Numbered from the stretch's first letter, positions 39,828 through 48,860 are shown. The stretch: DNA of 64,000 nt from Desulfovibrionaceae bacterium (GCA_015709315.1 JACCQI010000004.1:88248-152247), one strand, 5' to 3'. Numbers and translations: made by a program. The notes: generated by a model from the letters alone, not told the origin.

Positions 39828-40838
39828 CTACGGACCTTTTGCCATTTCGGCCTTGATGAATTCCACCACGGCGGCCGCATCGACCTTCTTCCCTTCCGGG
39901 GAGGCGGTGTATTCGTCCATGACCGGCTGGGCGGCCTTGACCCATGCCTCGGCCTCGGCGGGGTCCAGCGGCAGTATCTCGGCGCCCTTGTCCAGCGAGA
40001 ACTTGCGGCCGATGGCGTCGGCCTCGTCCCAGGCCGCGCCGTGCCGGATGGTCCATTCCCGGTTGATCTGCTCGATGATCGCCCGGGACTCGGGGTCGAT
40101 CTTGGCCCACTTGCCCTTGTTCATGACCACGAACATGGTGGTGGTGTAGCCAACGGGAATGGACTCGGTGCAGTACTTGACCACTTCGCCGAGCTTCCAG
40201 CCCTTGTTGGACTCGATGGGATGCATGCTTCCGTCCACCACGCCCTTTTGCAGGGATTGGTAGGAGTCGGGCATGGGCTGGGCCACGGGGCTGCCGCCCA
40301 GGGCCTTGACCAACTTGGCGGAGTTGCCGGTGGCCCGGATTTTCAGGCCCTTGAGGTCGGCCAGGGTCCGCACGGGCGTTTCGGTGGTGAACAGCAGGCC
40401 CGGGCCGTGGGCGTGGAAGTACATGGGTTGCACGTCGTCGAACTCGGCGGGCGAGAATTTGGCCGCCACGGCGTTGGCGATGGCCGTGGCCTGCGCGCCG
40501 GAGGTGTAGCCCAGGGGCAGGTCCACGGCGGCCATGACCGGGAAGCGGCCGCGCGAGTAGGCCAGGCAGGACATGCCGATGTCGGAGATGCCCTCGACAA
40601 CGCCGTCGTAGCACTGCTTGGCCTTGGTCAGGGTGCCGCCGGGATAGTAGTCCACGACCACCTTGCCGTTGGTGCGTTTTTCCACTTCCTTGCACCATGC
40701 CTCGGCAAGCTGGGAATGGATGTGGGTAGGCGGGAAAAAGTTGGAGTAGCTCAGGCGGACGGATTCCGCGCCCGCCATGGAGGCGGGGCCGAAGGCCAGC
40801 AGAAGGAGGGCCGTAAGGGTCAGGAAGGTTTTTTTCAT
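39828..40838 (-). CDS. dctP: TRAP transporter periplasmic substrate-binding protein
   Basis: 336 residues. Residues 1-24 are a signal peptide (FLTLTALLLLAFGPASMAGA). The mature part is a DctP-family binding protein: YPGGTLTKAKQCYDGVVEGISDIG, and the GLKIRATGNSAKLVKALGGSPV segment whose Arg binds a carboxylate. It captures an organic acid in the periplasm and hands it to DctQM. It is first of dctPQM and downstream of a TetR gene transcribed in the same direction. Confidence 0.93.
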   Translation of the reverse strand: MKKTFLTLTALLLLAFGPASMAGAESVRLSYSNFFPPTHIHSQLAEAWCKEVEKRTNGKVVVDYYPGGTLTKAKQCYDGVVEGISDIGMSCLAYSRGRFPVMAAVDLPLGYTSGAQATAIANAVAAKFSPAEFDDVQPMYFHAHGPGLLFTTETPVRTLADLKGLKIRATGNSAKLVKALGGSPVAQPMPDSYQSLQKGVVDGSMHPIESNKGWKLGEVVKYCTESIPVGYTTTMFVVMNKGKWAKIDPESRAIIEQINREWTIRHGAAWDEADAIGRKFSLDKGAEILPLDPAEAEAWVKAAQPVMDEYTASPEGKKVDAAAVVEFIKAEMAKGP

Positions 40839-40885
40839 GGCACGTCTCGCTTGGATGGAGGTGATAGGGGTCGGGCGGGGCGGCA

Positions 40886-41479
40886 TCAGCCCTGCTTCGT
40901 TCCGTTCATGAGCGCCAGCGCGATGGCGTTTTGCCGCACGTCGGCCAGGCTCAGGACCTGGGTGCCGAGCGCCCGGTGGATGAGGTATCCCTCGAATATG
41001 GCCGTGTTCAGCGCGCCGACTTTTTCGGGCGGGAAGTCCGTTTCCATGTGCTCGCGCACCAGGTCGGCGAAGACCTGGTTGGAGAGCCGGTAATCGGACT
41101 TGTTCATAAACTTTCTTAAGGGTTCGTTGGTGGCGGAGTAGACCGTGAACTCCAGGAGGATGGAGGGCCAGTTCCGGTCGGCCAGGATGGTCTCCAGGAA
41201 ATCCCAGATGATGTTCATGGCCTCTTCCAGATTGCGGGCTTTGCGGATTTTCTCGTGGCGGGCGGCGCGGTATTGCCGGAACTTCCGCTCGATGATCTGG
41301 AGGAACAGTTCGTCCTTGGAGTTCCAGTGGCGGTAGAAGCTGCCCTTGGCGTACCCCGCGTTGTCGGTGATCTCGGCCACCGACGTGGAGGCGAACCCTT
41401 TGGACCCGAACAGCTGGATGGCCGAGTCCATCAGTTCCTGCATGGTCTGCTGTGATTTTTCCTGTTGTTTTGTGGACAT
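40886..41479 (-). CDS. TetR-family regulator of the adjacent TRAP transporter
   Basis: 197 residues with a TetR helix-turn-helix (SAIQLFGSKGFASTSVAEITDNAGYAKGSFYRHWNSKDELFLQI) and a C-terminal ligand domain. It lies 47 bp upstream of dctP, same strand, so it is probably the local regulator and may be cotranscribed. Upstream of it are two palindromes at 41538-41569 that are good operator candidates. Confidence 0.88.
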   Translation of the reverse strand: MSTKQQEKSQQTMQELMDSAIQLFGSKGFASTSVAEITDNAGYAKGSFYRHWNSKDELFLQIIERKFRQYRAARHEKIRKARNLEEAMNIIWDFLETILADRNWPSILLEFTVYSATNEPLRKFMNKSDYRLSNQVFADLVREHMETDFPPEKVGALNTAIFEGYLIHRALGTQVLSLADVRQNAIALALMNGTKQG

Positions 41480-41537
41480 GTCTCAATGCCATCCTTTGGA
41501 AAGTGCTCGTCTTCCGCTGCGACCGGCAGTCAGGTTG

Positions 41538-41569
41538 TGACTCACAGTCAAAAAGTGACCGCCGGTCAC
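41538..41569. promoter_or_regulatory. Two palindromes upstream of tetR-dctPQM
   Basis: TGACT-CAC-AGTCA at 41538-41550 and GTGACCG-C-CGGTCAC at 41555-41569, the second a perfect inverted repeat about one centre. They lie 60-90 bp before the TetR start. Confidence 0.6.
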
Positions 41570-41661
41570 GATTAGCAGGGAGGGAGGAATGCTGTCAAGC
41601 GGTATACGACCTTTCCCGAGGCCGATTGCGTGTTTTGGTTCACATGCCGGCGTGCATGAAG

Positions 41662-41690
41662 AAGCCCCTGGAAAGGTTTTCCAGGGGCTT
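41662..41690 (-). terminator. Terminator of the PEP-CTERM-like gene
   Basis: AAGCCCCTGGAAA-ACC-TTTCCAGGGGCTT type stem on the minus strand, 25 bases after the stop. Confidence 0.85.
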
Positions 41691-41715
41691 GTTTGTGTGT
41701 TGTCGAATGACAGGG

Positions 41716-42279
41716 TTATGCCGTTTTTCTTCTCAATCCGATCAGCCCGACCAGCCCGGCCCCGAGCAGCCAGACGGCGCCGGGGATGGGAGTGACGGAA
41801 ATGGTCGTGTCAAGGGAGTGAAAGTTGTCTGAGTAATATGTGTCCCAGCAAACCATGTACAGGATTCCGTCAAAGGTCGCCGCCCAGTCGAGGCCCGCCG
41901 TTCCGATGCCGAGATAGCCGGTGTTGGTCGTGCCGTCGTTGCCGAGAATATAGCCGACAAGGGTTCCGAGTTTGAACGAGCCGGTACCCATGTCCCCGGT
42001 GATGTCTACCGGATCGCCGACGCCGTCGGCGGTGATTCTCCATCCGCTGGACTGGGTTCGGATACTCCATCTCGAGTTCGGATCGACCGTCACGGACAGC
42101 GTCTGCCCCGCCTGCACGGAAACGCCGGTATTGTAGGCATGGGCGGTGAGAGTGTGCAGTTCCGATTTGGTTCTTGCGTTGACGGAAAAATCCGTGACAT
42201 ACGCGGCAAAGGCTGAATGCGTTCCAAAGGCAAACAGCGCGAGGGCCATGATCATTGAGCAACGGAAAAGAGCGAGCAT
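41716..42279 (-). CDS. Exported protein with PEP-CTERM-like C-terminal sorting tail
   Basis: 187 residues. Residues 1-27 are a signal peptide (MIMALALFAFGTHSAFA). The middle is a beta-rich soluble domain with no known family. The C-terminus is a tripartite exosortase-type tail: TPIPGAVW, a hydrophobic helix (LLGAGLVGLIG), then LRRK. This is the VPLPA/PEP-CTERM arrangement used for exosortase processing and export to the surface or extracellular matrix. No exosortase gene is in the window. It is a single-gene unit with its own terminator. Confidence 0.78.
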   Translation of the reverse strand: MLALFRCSMIMALALFAFGTHSAFAAYVTDFSVNARTKSELHTLTAHAYNTGVSVQAGQTLSVTVDPNSRWSIRTQSSGWRITADGVGDPVDITGDMGTGSFKLGTLVGYILGNDGTTNTGYLGIGTAGLDWAATFDGILYMVCWDTYYSDNFHSLDTTISVTPIPGAVWLLGAGLVGLIGLRRKTA

Positions 42280-42463
42280 AGATTCCTTCCTTTTTTAGGT
42301 CGGAATAGACTCAGCAAGATTTGTTCCTGTCGCATTATTTCACGATGTTGGCCCGGCACGCCGCCCGTGCCGCGCAAAAGTCCCGAAAAACCGGAAAAGT
42401 CGAAAAGACCCCCTCATTCCCATCCACGGCAAGGGTTCGCTGGCGGCTGGGGTCCGGCGGCGG

Positions 42464-44149
42464 TTATTTCCAGTACGGGTGCGAGATGTCCTCGAAGGCG
42501 GACATGGCCGCGATGGATCCCTCGCCGATGGCGGTGACGATCTGTTGCAACCCGCCGGTGAGGTCGCCCGCCGCGTAGACGCGGGGCACGTTGGTCCGCA
42601 TGTCCGGGCCGACCTTGATGAACCCGTCGGGTTTCAGGTCCACGCCAAGCGACTTGGCCAGGCCCGTGGCCGGTTCCTGGCCGATGGTCACGAACACGCC
42701 GTTCACGGGCAGGTCGGACACGGCGCGGGTCATGAGGTTGCGGATCTTGAGGCTGGTTACCCGGCGTCCGTCGCCCTCGATTTCGTCCACCACGGTGTTC
42801 CAGAGGACCGGGATGTTCTCGTTCTTCACGGAGTCCTGAAGCGGCTGCTGGGCGCGGAAGGCGTCGCGGCGGTGGATGAGGGTCACGTCCACGCCGAGGT
42901 TCTTGAGGTGCAGGGCGTCGGTCAGGGCCGTGTTGCCGCCGCCCACGATGGCCACGGACTTGCCCTTGTAGATATAGCCGTCGCAGGAGGCGCAGTAGTT
43001 CACGCCGTGGCCGAAGTGCTTGTCCTCGCCCTTGGCCCCCAGCTTGCGGTAGGCCGCGCCCATGGCCAGGATGACCGCCTTGGCCGAGTACGCGCCGCGC
43101 GTGGTGGTCACGGTGAGCGGCCCGCCCTTGGCCGGGTCGCCCATGTCGATGGATTCCACGCCCTCGCCCTCGTTGACGGGCACGTACTGGCGGGCGTGCT
43201 CGCTCATGATGTCCATGAGCTGCTTGCCGGGTACCGAGGCAAAGCCCGGATAGTTCTCGACCACCGGGGTCAGCGCCACCTGGCCGCCCGCGATCTGCTT
43301 CTCCAGGACCACGGTTTTGAGTCCGGCCCGGGCCGCGTAGATGCCTGCGGTCAGCCCGGCGGGGCCGGCCCCGATGATGACCAGGTCCACCTCGCCCGGC
43401 TCGATGGTGCCGAAGCCGGACAGGGACTTGCCCTCCTCCTGGCCGGGCAGCGCGCCTTCCTCCAGGAGGTCCTCGGCGGATTTCAGGTGGACCAGCTCGA
43501 CCACGAACCGTTCCTCGGGCATGAGGCCGAGGCCCTCGTGTGCTCCCTCGTTGAACACGGTGTGGGGCACGGAGCCGACCCCGTAATGGTCGGTCAGTTC
43601 GGGGTTCTCGTTCATTTCGATGCATTCGGCCCTGACCAGGCCGGGCTTGGCGATGGCGCACTTGACGGCGGACATGACCTGTCCGGGACAATACGGGCAG
43701 GTGGGCGATACGAACACCTGGACCAGCCGCTTCTCGGACAGTCCGTCGAGAATTTGGGCGGACGCGTCCGAAAGCCCGGAGCGGCCCAGCGACAGGAGCA
43801 TGATGGCCGTGATCAGGGACTTGCCCTCTTCGCCAACGGGCGCTCCCAGGAAGCGGATGTGGCAGTCGTCCGGGTTGAGGCACAGGGTGGGCGCGGCCGT
43901 GACGCCCAGCGCCTCGGCGCGCTCGGACGGGATGGCGAAGGTCCGGGTGGTGATCTTGTCGGACAGCCGGTCCAGGTCCGCGCAGAACTTGAGCATGTAG
44001 TCGGCGAATTCGTCGTTCACGCCGGTTTGGGTGAAGGTCTCGAGGACCACTTGGCCTTGGAGGTTTTTGAAGGTTTCGCGCAATTGGTCGCGGGCGTCTT
44101 CGGGCAGGAACCAGTCGTCGGGGGCATTTTTCTGGAAAACGGGAGCCAT
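42464..44149 (-). CDS. Thioredoxin reductase fused to an N-terminal disulfide-reductase domain
   Basis: 561 residues. Residues 1-225 are a glutaredoxin-like/PDO tandem thioredoxin fold; the second half carries the active site CPYC at 151-154, and the first half has lost it. Residues 254-561 are a low-molecular-weight thioredoxin reductase: FAD GxGxxG at 260-265 (GAGPAG), redox-active CASC at 386-389, NAD(P)H-binding VGGGNTA, and AAGDLTGG near the end. This resembles AhpF-type architecture, but the partner peroxiredoxin is not adjacent. It probably reduces protein disulfides or peroxiredoxins. MAPVFQK at 44149 was chosen as start because the frame upstream lies in the gap. Confidence 0.88.
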   Translation of the reverse strand: MAPVFQKNAPDDWFLPEDARDQLRETFKNLQGQVVLETFTQTGVNDEFADYMLKFCADLDRLSDKITTRTFAIPSERAEALGVTAAPTLCLNPDDCHIRFLGAPVGEEGKSLITAIMLLSLGRSGLSDASAQILDGLSEKRLVQVFVSPTCPYCPGQVMSAVKCAIAKPGLVRAECIEMNENPELTDHYGVGSVPHTVFNEGAHEGLGLMPEERFVVELVHLKSAEDLLEEGALPGQEEGKSLSGFGTIEPGEVDLVIIGAGPAGLTAGIYAARAGLKTVVLEKQIAGGQVALTPVVENYPGFASVPGKQLMDIMSEHARQYVPVNEGEGVESIDMGDPAKGGPLTVTTTRGAYSAKAVILAMGAAYRKLGAKGEDKHFGHGVNYCASCDGYIYKGKSVAIVGGGNTALTDALHLKNLGVDVTLIHRRDAFRAQQPLQDSVKNENIPVLWNTVVDEIEGDGRRVTSLKIRNLMTRAVSDLPVNGVFVTIGQEPATGLAKSLGVDLKPDGFIKVGPDMRTNVPRVYAAGDLTGGLQQIVTAIGEGSIAAMSAFEDISHPYWK

Positions 44150-44195
44150 GGGTGAAAACCTCGTGCTGTGGGTGTGGGGGGAGGGCGCGGCCGGG

Positions 44196-45575
44196 TCAGG
44201 CGATCTCGACCCGGTTGCGCCCGTTGTGCTTGGCCTTGTACAGGGCTTCATCGGCCCGGTGGAGCAGGGCGTCGATGGTCTCGTCGGCCGCCTGCAATTG
44301 GGTCAGCCCGATGCTGATGGTATAGGAAATGGAATGGCCGTGGGTGCTCACCGCGTGCCGCTCGATGTTTCGGCGCAGCCGCTCGGCGGTCCTGAGCCCG
44401 GCGGCCAGCCCGGTCTGGGTGAGCGCGGCCAGGAATTCCTCGCCGCCTACGCGGCCGAACACGTCGGTGGTTCGCAGGGTCCGGGTACACAGCCGGACCA
44501 GGTCCTTGAGCACTTCGTCGCCTGCCGGGTGGCCGAAGGTGTCGTTGATGTCCTTGAAATGGTCGATGTCCAGGGAAAGCAGGACCATGGGCGTCTCGTA
44601 CCGTCGGCACCGCTCCAACTCGTCGTTCAGCCTGCCCATGAAGTGGCGGCGGTTGCTGGCCCCGGTCAGGGGATCGGTGGAGGCGAGCAGGCGCAGTTCG
44701 TCCTCCATGCGCCGGTGCTCGGTGACGTCCCAGTTCACCCCGGTCAGGAGCACGGGCGAGCCGTCCTCGTCCGTCTGGACGGTCCCGGCGACCCTGATGA
44801 TGCGGATGTCGTCGTCGGGCCAGACCAGCCGGTACTCCATTTCGTACCGTTCCTTGGTCTCGATGCATTCGGCCAGCTTTTGTTCCACCTCGGGGAAATC
44901 GTCCGGGTGGATGCGCGCCCTCCATGCCTCGTAGATGGACCCGAATTCCCCCGGCTCCACCCGGTAAAGCTCGTATGTCTTCTTGTCCCAGTAGTTCTCG
45001 TCGGTGGCCAGGTCCCGCTCCCAGATGCCGATGTTGCCCGCGTCGGTGGCCATGTCCAGCCGCCGCGCCGTGGTCTGGAGGGCCTCCTCCTTGCGCTTGA
45101 GCTCGGTCATGTCGTGGGAGTCCACGGCCACGAACTCGACGACGCCGTCGATGCTCACGGGGTGGTAGGTGGTGGCGAAAAACCGCCTGCCCTGCTCGGG
45201 CAGGTCGATCCAGGTCTCGACCCTGACCGTTTCCCCGGCCAGTGCCCGGTCCAGGAGCCTCTTGACCACGTCCCGGAAAAGCTTGCTGCCGAGGATGTCG
45301 GCGACGGTGCGGTTCAGGATGTCCCCGCGCGTCAGCCGGAAGTTCTCCAGGTAGGCGTCGTTGACCATGCGGTAGCGGTATTCCCCGTCCACCAGGGAGA
45401 TGAGGTCCGGGGTGGACGAGATGATGCGTTCGTACCGGATCTGCCTGGAACGCGCCCGGCGCTGTTCGCGGTCCTGTTCGTCGAGCCGCCGGTTGAGCGC
45501 TTCCAGCTCGGTTGCGAGCGTGCGGACGCGCTTTTGGGCCGCCTCAAGCGTTAGTTCACTGGTCTTGCCGGTCAT
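44196..45575 (-). CDS. PAS-PAS-GGDEF diguanylate cyclase
   Basis: 459 residues: an N-terminal coiled coil (AAQKRVRTLATELEALNRRLDEQ), two PAS domains (near 50-165 and 175-290, the second ending WDVTEHRRMEDEL), then a GGDEF domain with active site GGEEF (RVGGEEFLAAL). No transmembrane helix, so it is cytoplasmic. It overlaps the upstream kinase gene by 20 bases, which implies coupled translation and a shared signal. Confidence 0.92.
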   Translation of the reverse strand: MTGKTSELTLEAAQKRVRTLATELEALNRRLDEQDREQRRARSRQIRYERIISSTPDLISLVDGEYRYRMVNDAYLENFRLTRGDILNRTVADILGSKLFRDVVKRLLDRALAGETVRVETWIDLPEQGRRFFATTYHPVSIDGVVEFVAVDSHDMTELKRKEEALQTTARRLDMATDAGNIGIWERDLATDENYWDKKTYELYRVEPGEFGSIYEAWRARIHPDDFPEVEQKLAECIETKERYEMEYRLVWPDDDIRIIRVAGTVQTDEDGSPVLLTGVNWDVTEHRRMEDELRLLASTDPLTGASNRRHFMGRLNDELERCRRYETPMVLLSLDIDHFKDINDTFGHPAGDEVLKDLVRLCTRTLRTTDVFGRVGGEEFLAALTQTGLAAGLRTAERLRRNIERHAVSTHGHSISYTISIGLTQLQAADETIDALLHRADEALYKAKHNGRNRVEIA

Positions 45576-46722
45576 CGGGACCTCGTTGCGGCGGGGCGGG
45601 AAGGGTGATCACGAAGACGGTCTCGCCGTCCTTGGAGGTAAAATTCACCTCGCCCCCCAGGCTGCGTTCCGTGAAGAGCTTCATGGCGTAGGCGCCCAGG
45701 CCCCGGTCCCGCGACTTGGTGGACACGTAGCGCTTGAACATCTGCTTTTGAATGTCCGGCGGCATGACTCCGGGGTTGCGGAGGGAGACGGCTGTCCGGC
45801 CGTCGTCCAGGTGGGCGCAGGAAAACGTGATTTGGCCGTTGGTCTCCTCGCGGGCTTCGAGGGCGTTCTGGATCATGTTGCCCAGGACGTGCCGCAGGAT
45901 GCGCGGATCGGACCACAGTTCGCCGCAGGAGGACTCCACTTCCACGCAACTCGGCTGGGTGTTTCGCAGCCGGCACTCCTCGACGACCAGCGAGCCGAGA
46001 AAATCCGCGGTGTCCACGGTCCGCATGTTCACGGCCAGCCGTCCCTTTTCCGCAGCCTCGAGGTCCCGGTGGTAGAGGATGTCCCTGAAGACCCGTTTGG
46101 CGGCGTCGGAGAGCAGTTGGAGGACGGGCTGGTTGTCCTGCTCGACTTCGAGGATGTCCGTCATGGCGTTGATGCCGCCCACTCCGTTGATCAGGCCGTG
46201 GTGAAAGGTCCTGTTCAGGTAGGCGAGCCGCTTTTCGTGGCTGACGTCCAGGGCGTAGAGGGCGGACAGGGATATGCCCCGGTGCTCCACGGGCCGGGTG
46301 AATATCTGGAGGTCCAGCGGGACCGCCGTGCCGTGGTCCAGGCGGATCATGCGGCATTCCCGGCAGTCGGGTTCGCCTTCGAGGCTCTTGATGATGGCGA
46401 TGGCCGCGCCGCAGGCCGAGCAGTAATCCGAGCAGCCGCACCCCGCCTTCATGGCGTGGGAGTGGATGCAGTCCAGGGCCTCGCCCGGCCTGAGTCCGAG
46501 AACGTCGTTGCAGTCTGCCCTGAGGCAAATGGCGCAGAAGGCGTCGTTGCTGAAAAGAATCTGCCGGTGCCGGTTGATGACCGCCATGGGCATGGGCATG
46601 GAATCGAACCATCGGGCCAGGGGCTCGTCGCGCAGCTCCAGCGCCAACTCGAGCACGGCGTCCATGGAATCCCTGCCGGGCGATGCGAAGCGGGTGGGCA
46701 GGTCCGTCCCTGTAGTTGCCAT
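45556..46722 (-). CDS. PAS-containing sensor histidine kinase, cytoplasmic
   Basis: 388 residues. The N-terminal PAS-like domain is cysteine-rich: CIHSHAMKAGCGCSDYCSACGAA and CRECR near residues 85-125, a known PAS subtype that may hold a metal or Fe-S cluster. The H-box is atypical (FHHGLINGVGGI), and the ATPase part has NMIQNALEA and DRGLGAYAMKLF. It lies 5' of, and overlaps, the GGDEF gene. The signal may be redox or metal state; that is inference from the cysteines. Confidence 0.8.
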   Translation of the reverse strand: MATTGTDLPTRFASPGRDSMDAVLELALELRDEPLARWFDSMPMPMAVINRHRQILFSNDAFCAICLRADCNDVLGLRPGEALDCIHSHAMKAGCGCSDYCSACGAAIAIIKSLEGEPDCRECRMIRLDHGTAVPLDLQIFTRPVEHRGISLSALYALDVSHEKRLAYLNRTFHHGLINGVGGINAMTDILEVEQDNQPVLQLLSDAAKRVFRDILYHRDLEAAEKGRLAVNMRTVDTADFLGSLVVEECRLRNTQPSCVEVESSCGELWSDPRILRHVLGNMIQNALEAREETNGQITFSCAHLDDGRTAVSLRNPGVMPPDIQKQMFKRYVSTKSRDRGLGAYAMKLFTERSLGGEVNFTSKDGETVFVITLPAPPQRGPDDRQDQ

Positions 46723-46843
46723 GGTTCTTCTCCGTCCGGGCCGCTCCCCGGAATGTTTATTGACCGTCTATATCAACTATCACGGTAATTGGCGACAAGG
46801 TCAATGATCTCTTGAATGTTTGCCTTCCGCCGCCTGCGGAAAA

Positions 46844-46863
46844 GGGGGCGCCGAAGCGCCCCC
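46844..46863 (-). terminator. Terminator after the octahaem cytochrome gene
   Basis: GGGGGCGC-CGAA-GCGCCCCC followed on the minus strand by TTTTCC, 28 bases after the stop. Confidence 0.85.
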
Positions 46864-46890
46864 CTGGTTCATGCGGCGAAGCCTTGAAGG

Positions 46891-48276
46891 CTACTGGTTG
46901 CCGAAGATGGCGGCGGGCTTGGTGGTGTCGCCGCCGGTGTTCGGGAAGTCGGGGTACTTGTACGCCTTGGAGTTGGTTTCGATCAGGTGGCGCGCCTCTT
47001 CCATGAAGTGGTTGTAGCGGTGCTTGCATTCGTAGAATCCGTGCCACCAGGCGTAGTCCGGGGCCATCATGGCCGTACCCATGCGGGCCCGCCGGCCCTC
47101 GTGGTGCCACAGCTCGTAGAACTGGACCTCCAGGTTCTCGTCAAAGAACGTGGTGTTGTCCAGATGCCCCTTTTCGTACAGCTCGTTGAGCATTTTGTTG
47201 GCGGGCTTGTAGTAGACCTCGTTGTACTCCTCCACCGCCTTGTCGAGTTGGCCGTAGAAGTCGTCGATCCAGACCTGGCCGTGGCACTGCTTGCAGATGT
47301 CCTTCATCTTGTCGCGTTCCACCTGCCAGTCGGTGCCGGACGGGAACGGCTTGAAGTCCTGCGGCCGCACGGTCAGCGGGGCCTGGGTCTCCCAGGACAG
47401 GCGCTCGGTCACGTCGTGGGTGGTGGGCTGGTTGCCCGAGCCGGACATGTGGCAGGAGGCGCAGGTGGGGGCGCGGTAGTCCACGCCGGGCGTCCACGCG
47501 CCGGGAGCGGAGTCGAAGTTGTACTCGTGCTTGAACGCATGGTAGATGTCGCCGTGCTTGGACTCGTTGAATATCTCGATCTGCGGGTGGTCCGGGCCGA
47601 GGTGGCACTGGCCGCAGGTCTCGGGCTTGCGGGCCTCCATGACCGAGAAGCGGTGCCGGGTGTGGCAGCTGGTGCAACTGCCCAGGCTGCCGTCCAGGTT
47701 GAGCCGGCCCACGCCCACGTTGGGCCAGGTGGACGGGTCGAGCCTGCCGTCGGTCATCTTGAGGATCGTGCCGTGGCAATAGTAGCAGCCGGTCTTGCGC
47801 TCGTTGTCCGAGTTCATGCCCTTGTTCAGCCAGGGGTCGAGCTTCCACATGATTTCGATGGTGTTGGCGTGCTTGCTCTTGGAATACTGCTTGGCCTCGT
47901 CCGGGTGGCAGCGGGAACAGTCCTTGGGCGTGACCGGGGAGGCGATGGGTACGAAATACTGCTTTTCGCCCATGGGCAGGTCGCCCCTGGAGTAGTATTT
48001 CTCGTGGTCCACGCTGATGTCCTGGTCGCCGGGCTGGGCCTGGTGACAGTCCAGGCAGGTGATGCCCGCGGCCGCGTGGCGGCTCATGGCCCAGTCGGCG
48101 AAGATGCCGGGGTTTTCCTGCTTGTGGCACTCGATGCATGCCTTGCCCTGGGGCGAAATGGCGCGCTCCATGCGGAGTTCGCGCTGCTTGGGGAAGTTCT
48201 GTGCCCGGGCGGTTGCCGCCGCCAGGGCGGTGACGGCCACGATCACGGCCAGGGTGAGAATCGCTTTTCGATACAT
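46891..48276 (-). CDS. Octahaem cytochrome c, hydroxylamine-oxidoreductase (HAO) family
   Basis: 461 residues with a signal peptide (residues 1-25, TALAAATARA). Eight CXXCH motifs are visible in order: CIECH, CLDCH, CSRCH, CYYCH, CTSCH, CGQCH, CASCH, CKQCH. NrfA-type nitrite reductases have about five haems and a CXXCK catalytic motif; none is here. Eight CXXCH motifs and this length fit the HAO family, which includes reductive members of epsilon-proteobacteria that work with a NapC-type donor. Such a donor is encoded 11 bp upstream. A reductive role on nitrite, hydroxylamine or NO is inferred. It is periplasmic. Confidence 0.82.
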   Translation of the reverse strand: MYRKAILTLAVIVAVTALAAATARAQNFPKQRELRMERAISPQGKACIECHKQENPGIFADWAMSRHAAAGITCLDCHQAQPGDQDISVDHEKYYSRGDLPMGEKQYFVPIASPVTPKDCSRCHPDEAKQYSKSKHANTIEIMWKLDPWLNKGMNSDNERKTGCYYCHGTILKMTDGRLDPSTWPNVGVGRLNLDGSLGSCTSCHTRHRFSVMEARKPETCGQCHLGPDHPQIEIFNESKHGDIYHAFKHEYNFDSAPGAWTPGVDYRAPTCASCHMSGSGNQPTTHDVTERLSWETQAPLTVRPQDFKPFPSGTDWQVERDKMKDICKQCHGQVWIDDFYGQLDKAVEEYNEVYYKPANKMLNELYEKGHLDNTTFFDENLEVQFYELWHHEGRRARMGTAMMAPDYAWWHGFYECKHRYNHFMEEARHLIETNSKAYKYPDFPNTGGDTTKPAAIFGNQ

Positions 48277-48287
48277 GGATATACCTC

Positions 48288-48860
48288 CTAGATGCCCAAT
48301 GTCCGCAGCCCGGACGCCCGGTACGGGGCGGAGAACTGCTTGTAGTCGAAGAATTGCCGGTCCGTGTGAACGAGATTCCTGTGGCAGTCCGTGCAGCGGT
48401 ATTCGGCCCCGTCCTCGTTGTAGAGGACGCGCCGGTGCGCCAGCATGGCCCCGCGCTTGGCGGGCATGTGCAGGATGTTCCGGTGGCATTTCATGCACTG
48501 GTCGTTCTTCATGGACGCCCAGATGCGCTCCCGCATGACTTCCCTGTCATAGGTCTCGGCACCTCCCGTGAAGTGGGAGACCACGTCCTTGACGCCGTGG
48601 GCCGTCTTGGCGAAGAAGAAGTCGAACGTGTCATGGGGCGCGGGCAGGTGGCAGTCCATGCAGTCCGCCACGAATCCCTGCCCGTTGTTCACGTGCGTCG
48701 ACGTCTTCCAGGCCATGACCGAGGGCCGGATTTCATGGCAGAGGCCGCAGAACTCCGGCGTCGAGGTCCTGACCATGGTGTAGTAGGTCATGCTGAAGAG
48801 TGGAAATGCGATCAGAACACCGCACAAGACCAAAAGAATCGGCCTGGTCTTTCGCTTCAT
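48288..48860 (-). CDS. NapC/NrfH-family tetrahaem quinol dehydrogenase
   Basis: 190 residues. One N-terminal membrane helix (ILLVLCGVLIAFPLFSMTYYTMV) anchors a periplasmic domain with four haem motifs: CGLCH, CMDCH, CMKCH and CTDCH. This is the family that oxidises menaquinol and feeds a periplasmic multihaem reductase. The start MKRKTRP at 48860 sits behind GGGAGGAGGC. It is first in a two-gene unit with the octahaem cytochrome, so it is the likely electron donor. Confidence 0.88.
   Translation of the reverse strand: MKRKTRPILLVLCGVLIAFPLFSMTYYTMVRTSTPEFCGLCHEIRPSVMAWKTSTHVNNGQGFVADCMDCHLPAPHDTFDFFFAKTAHGVKDVVSHFTGGAETYDREVMRERIWASMKNDQCMKCHRNILHMPAKRGAMLAHRRVLYNEDGAEYRCTDCHRNLVHTDRQFFDYKQFSAPYRASGLRTLGI

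Noticed and set aside
46891..48276. Cytochrome c nitrite reductase NrfA
   Set aside because: It has eight CXXCH motifs and no CXXCK catalytic haem; NrfA has about five haems with CXXCK. The NrfH-like neighbour alone does not decide it.
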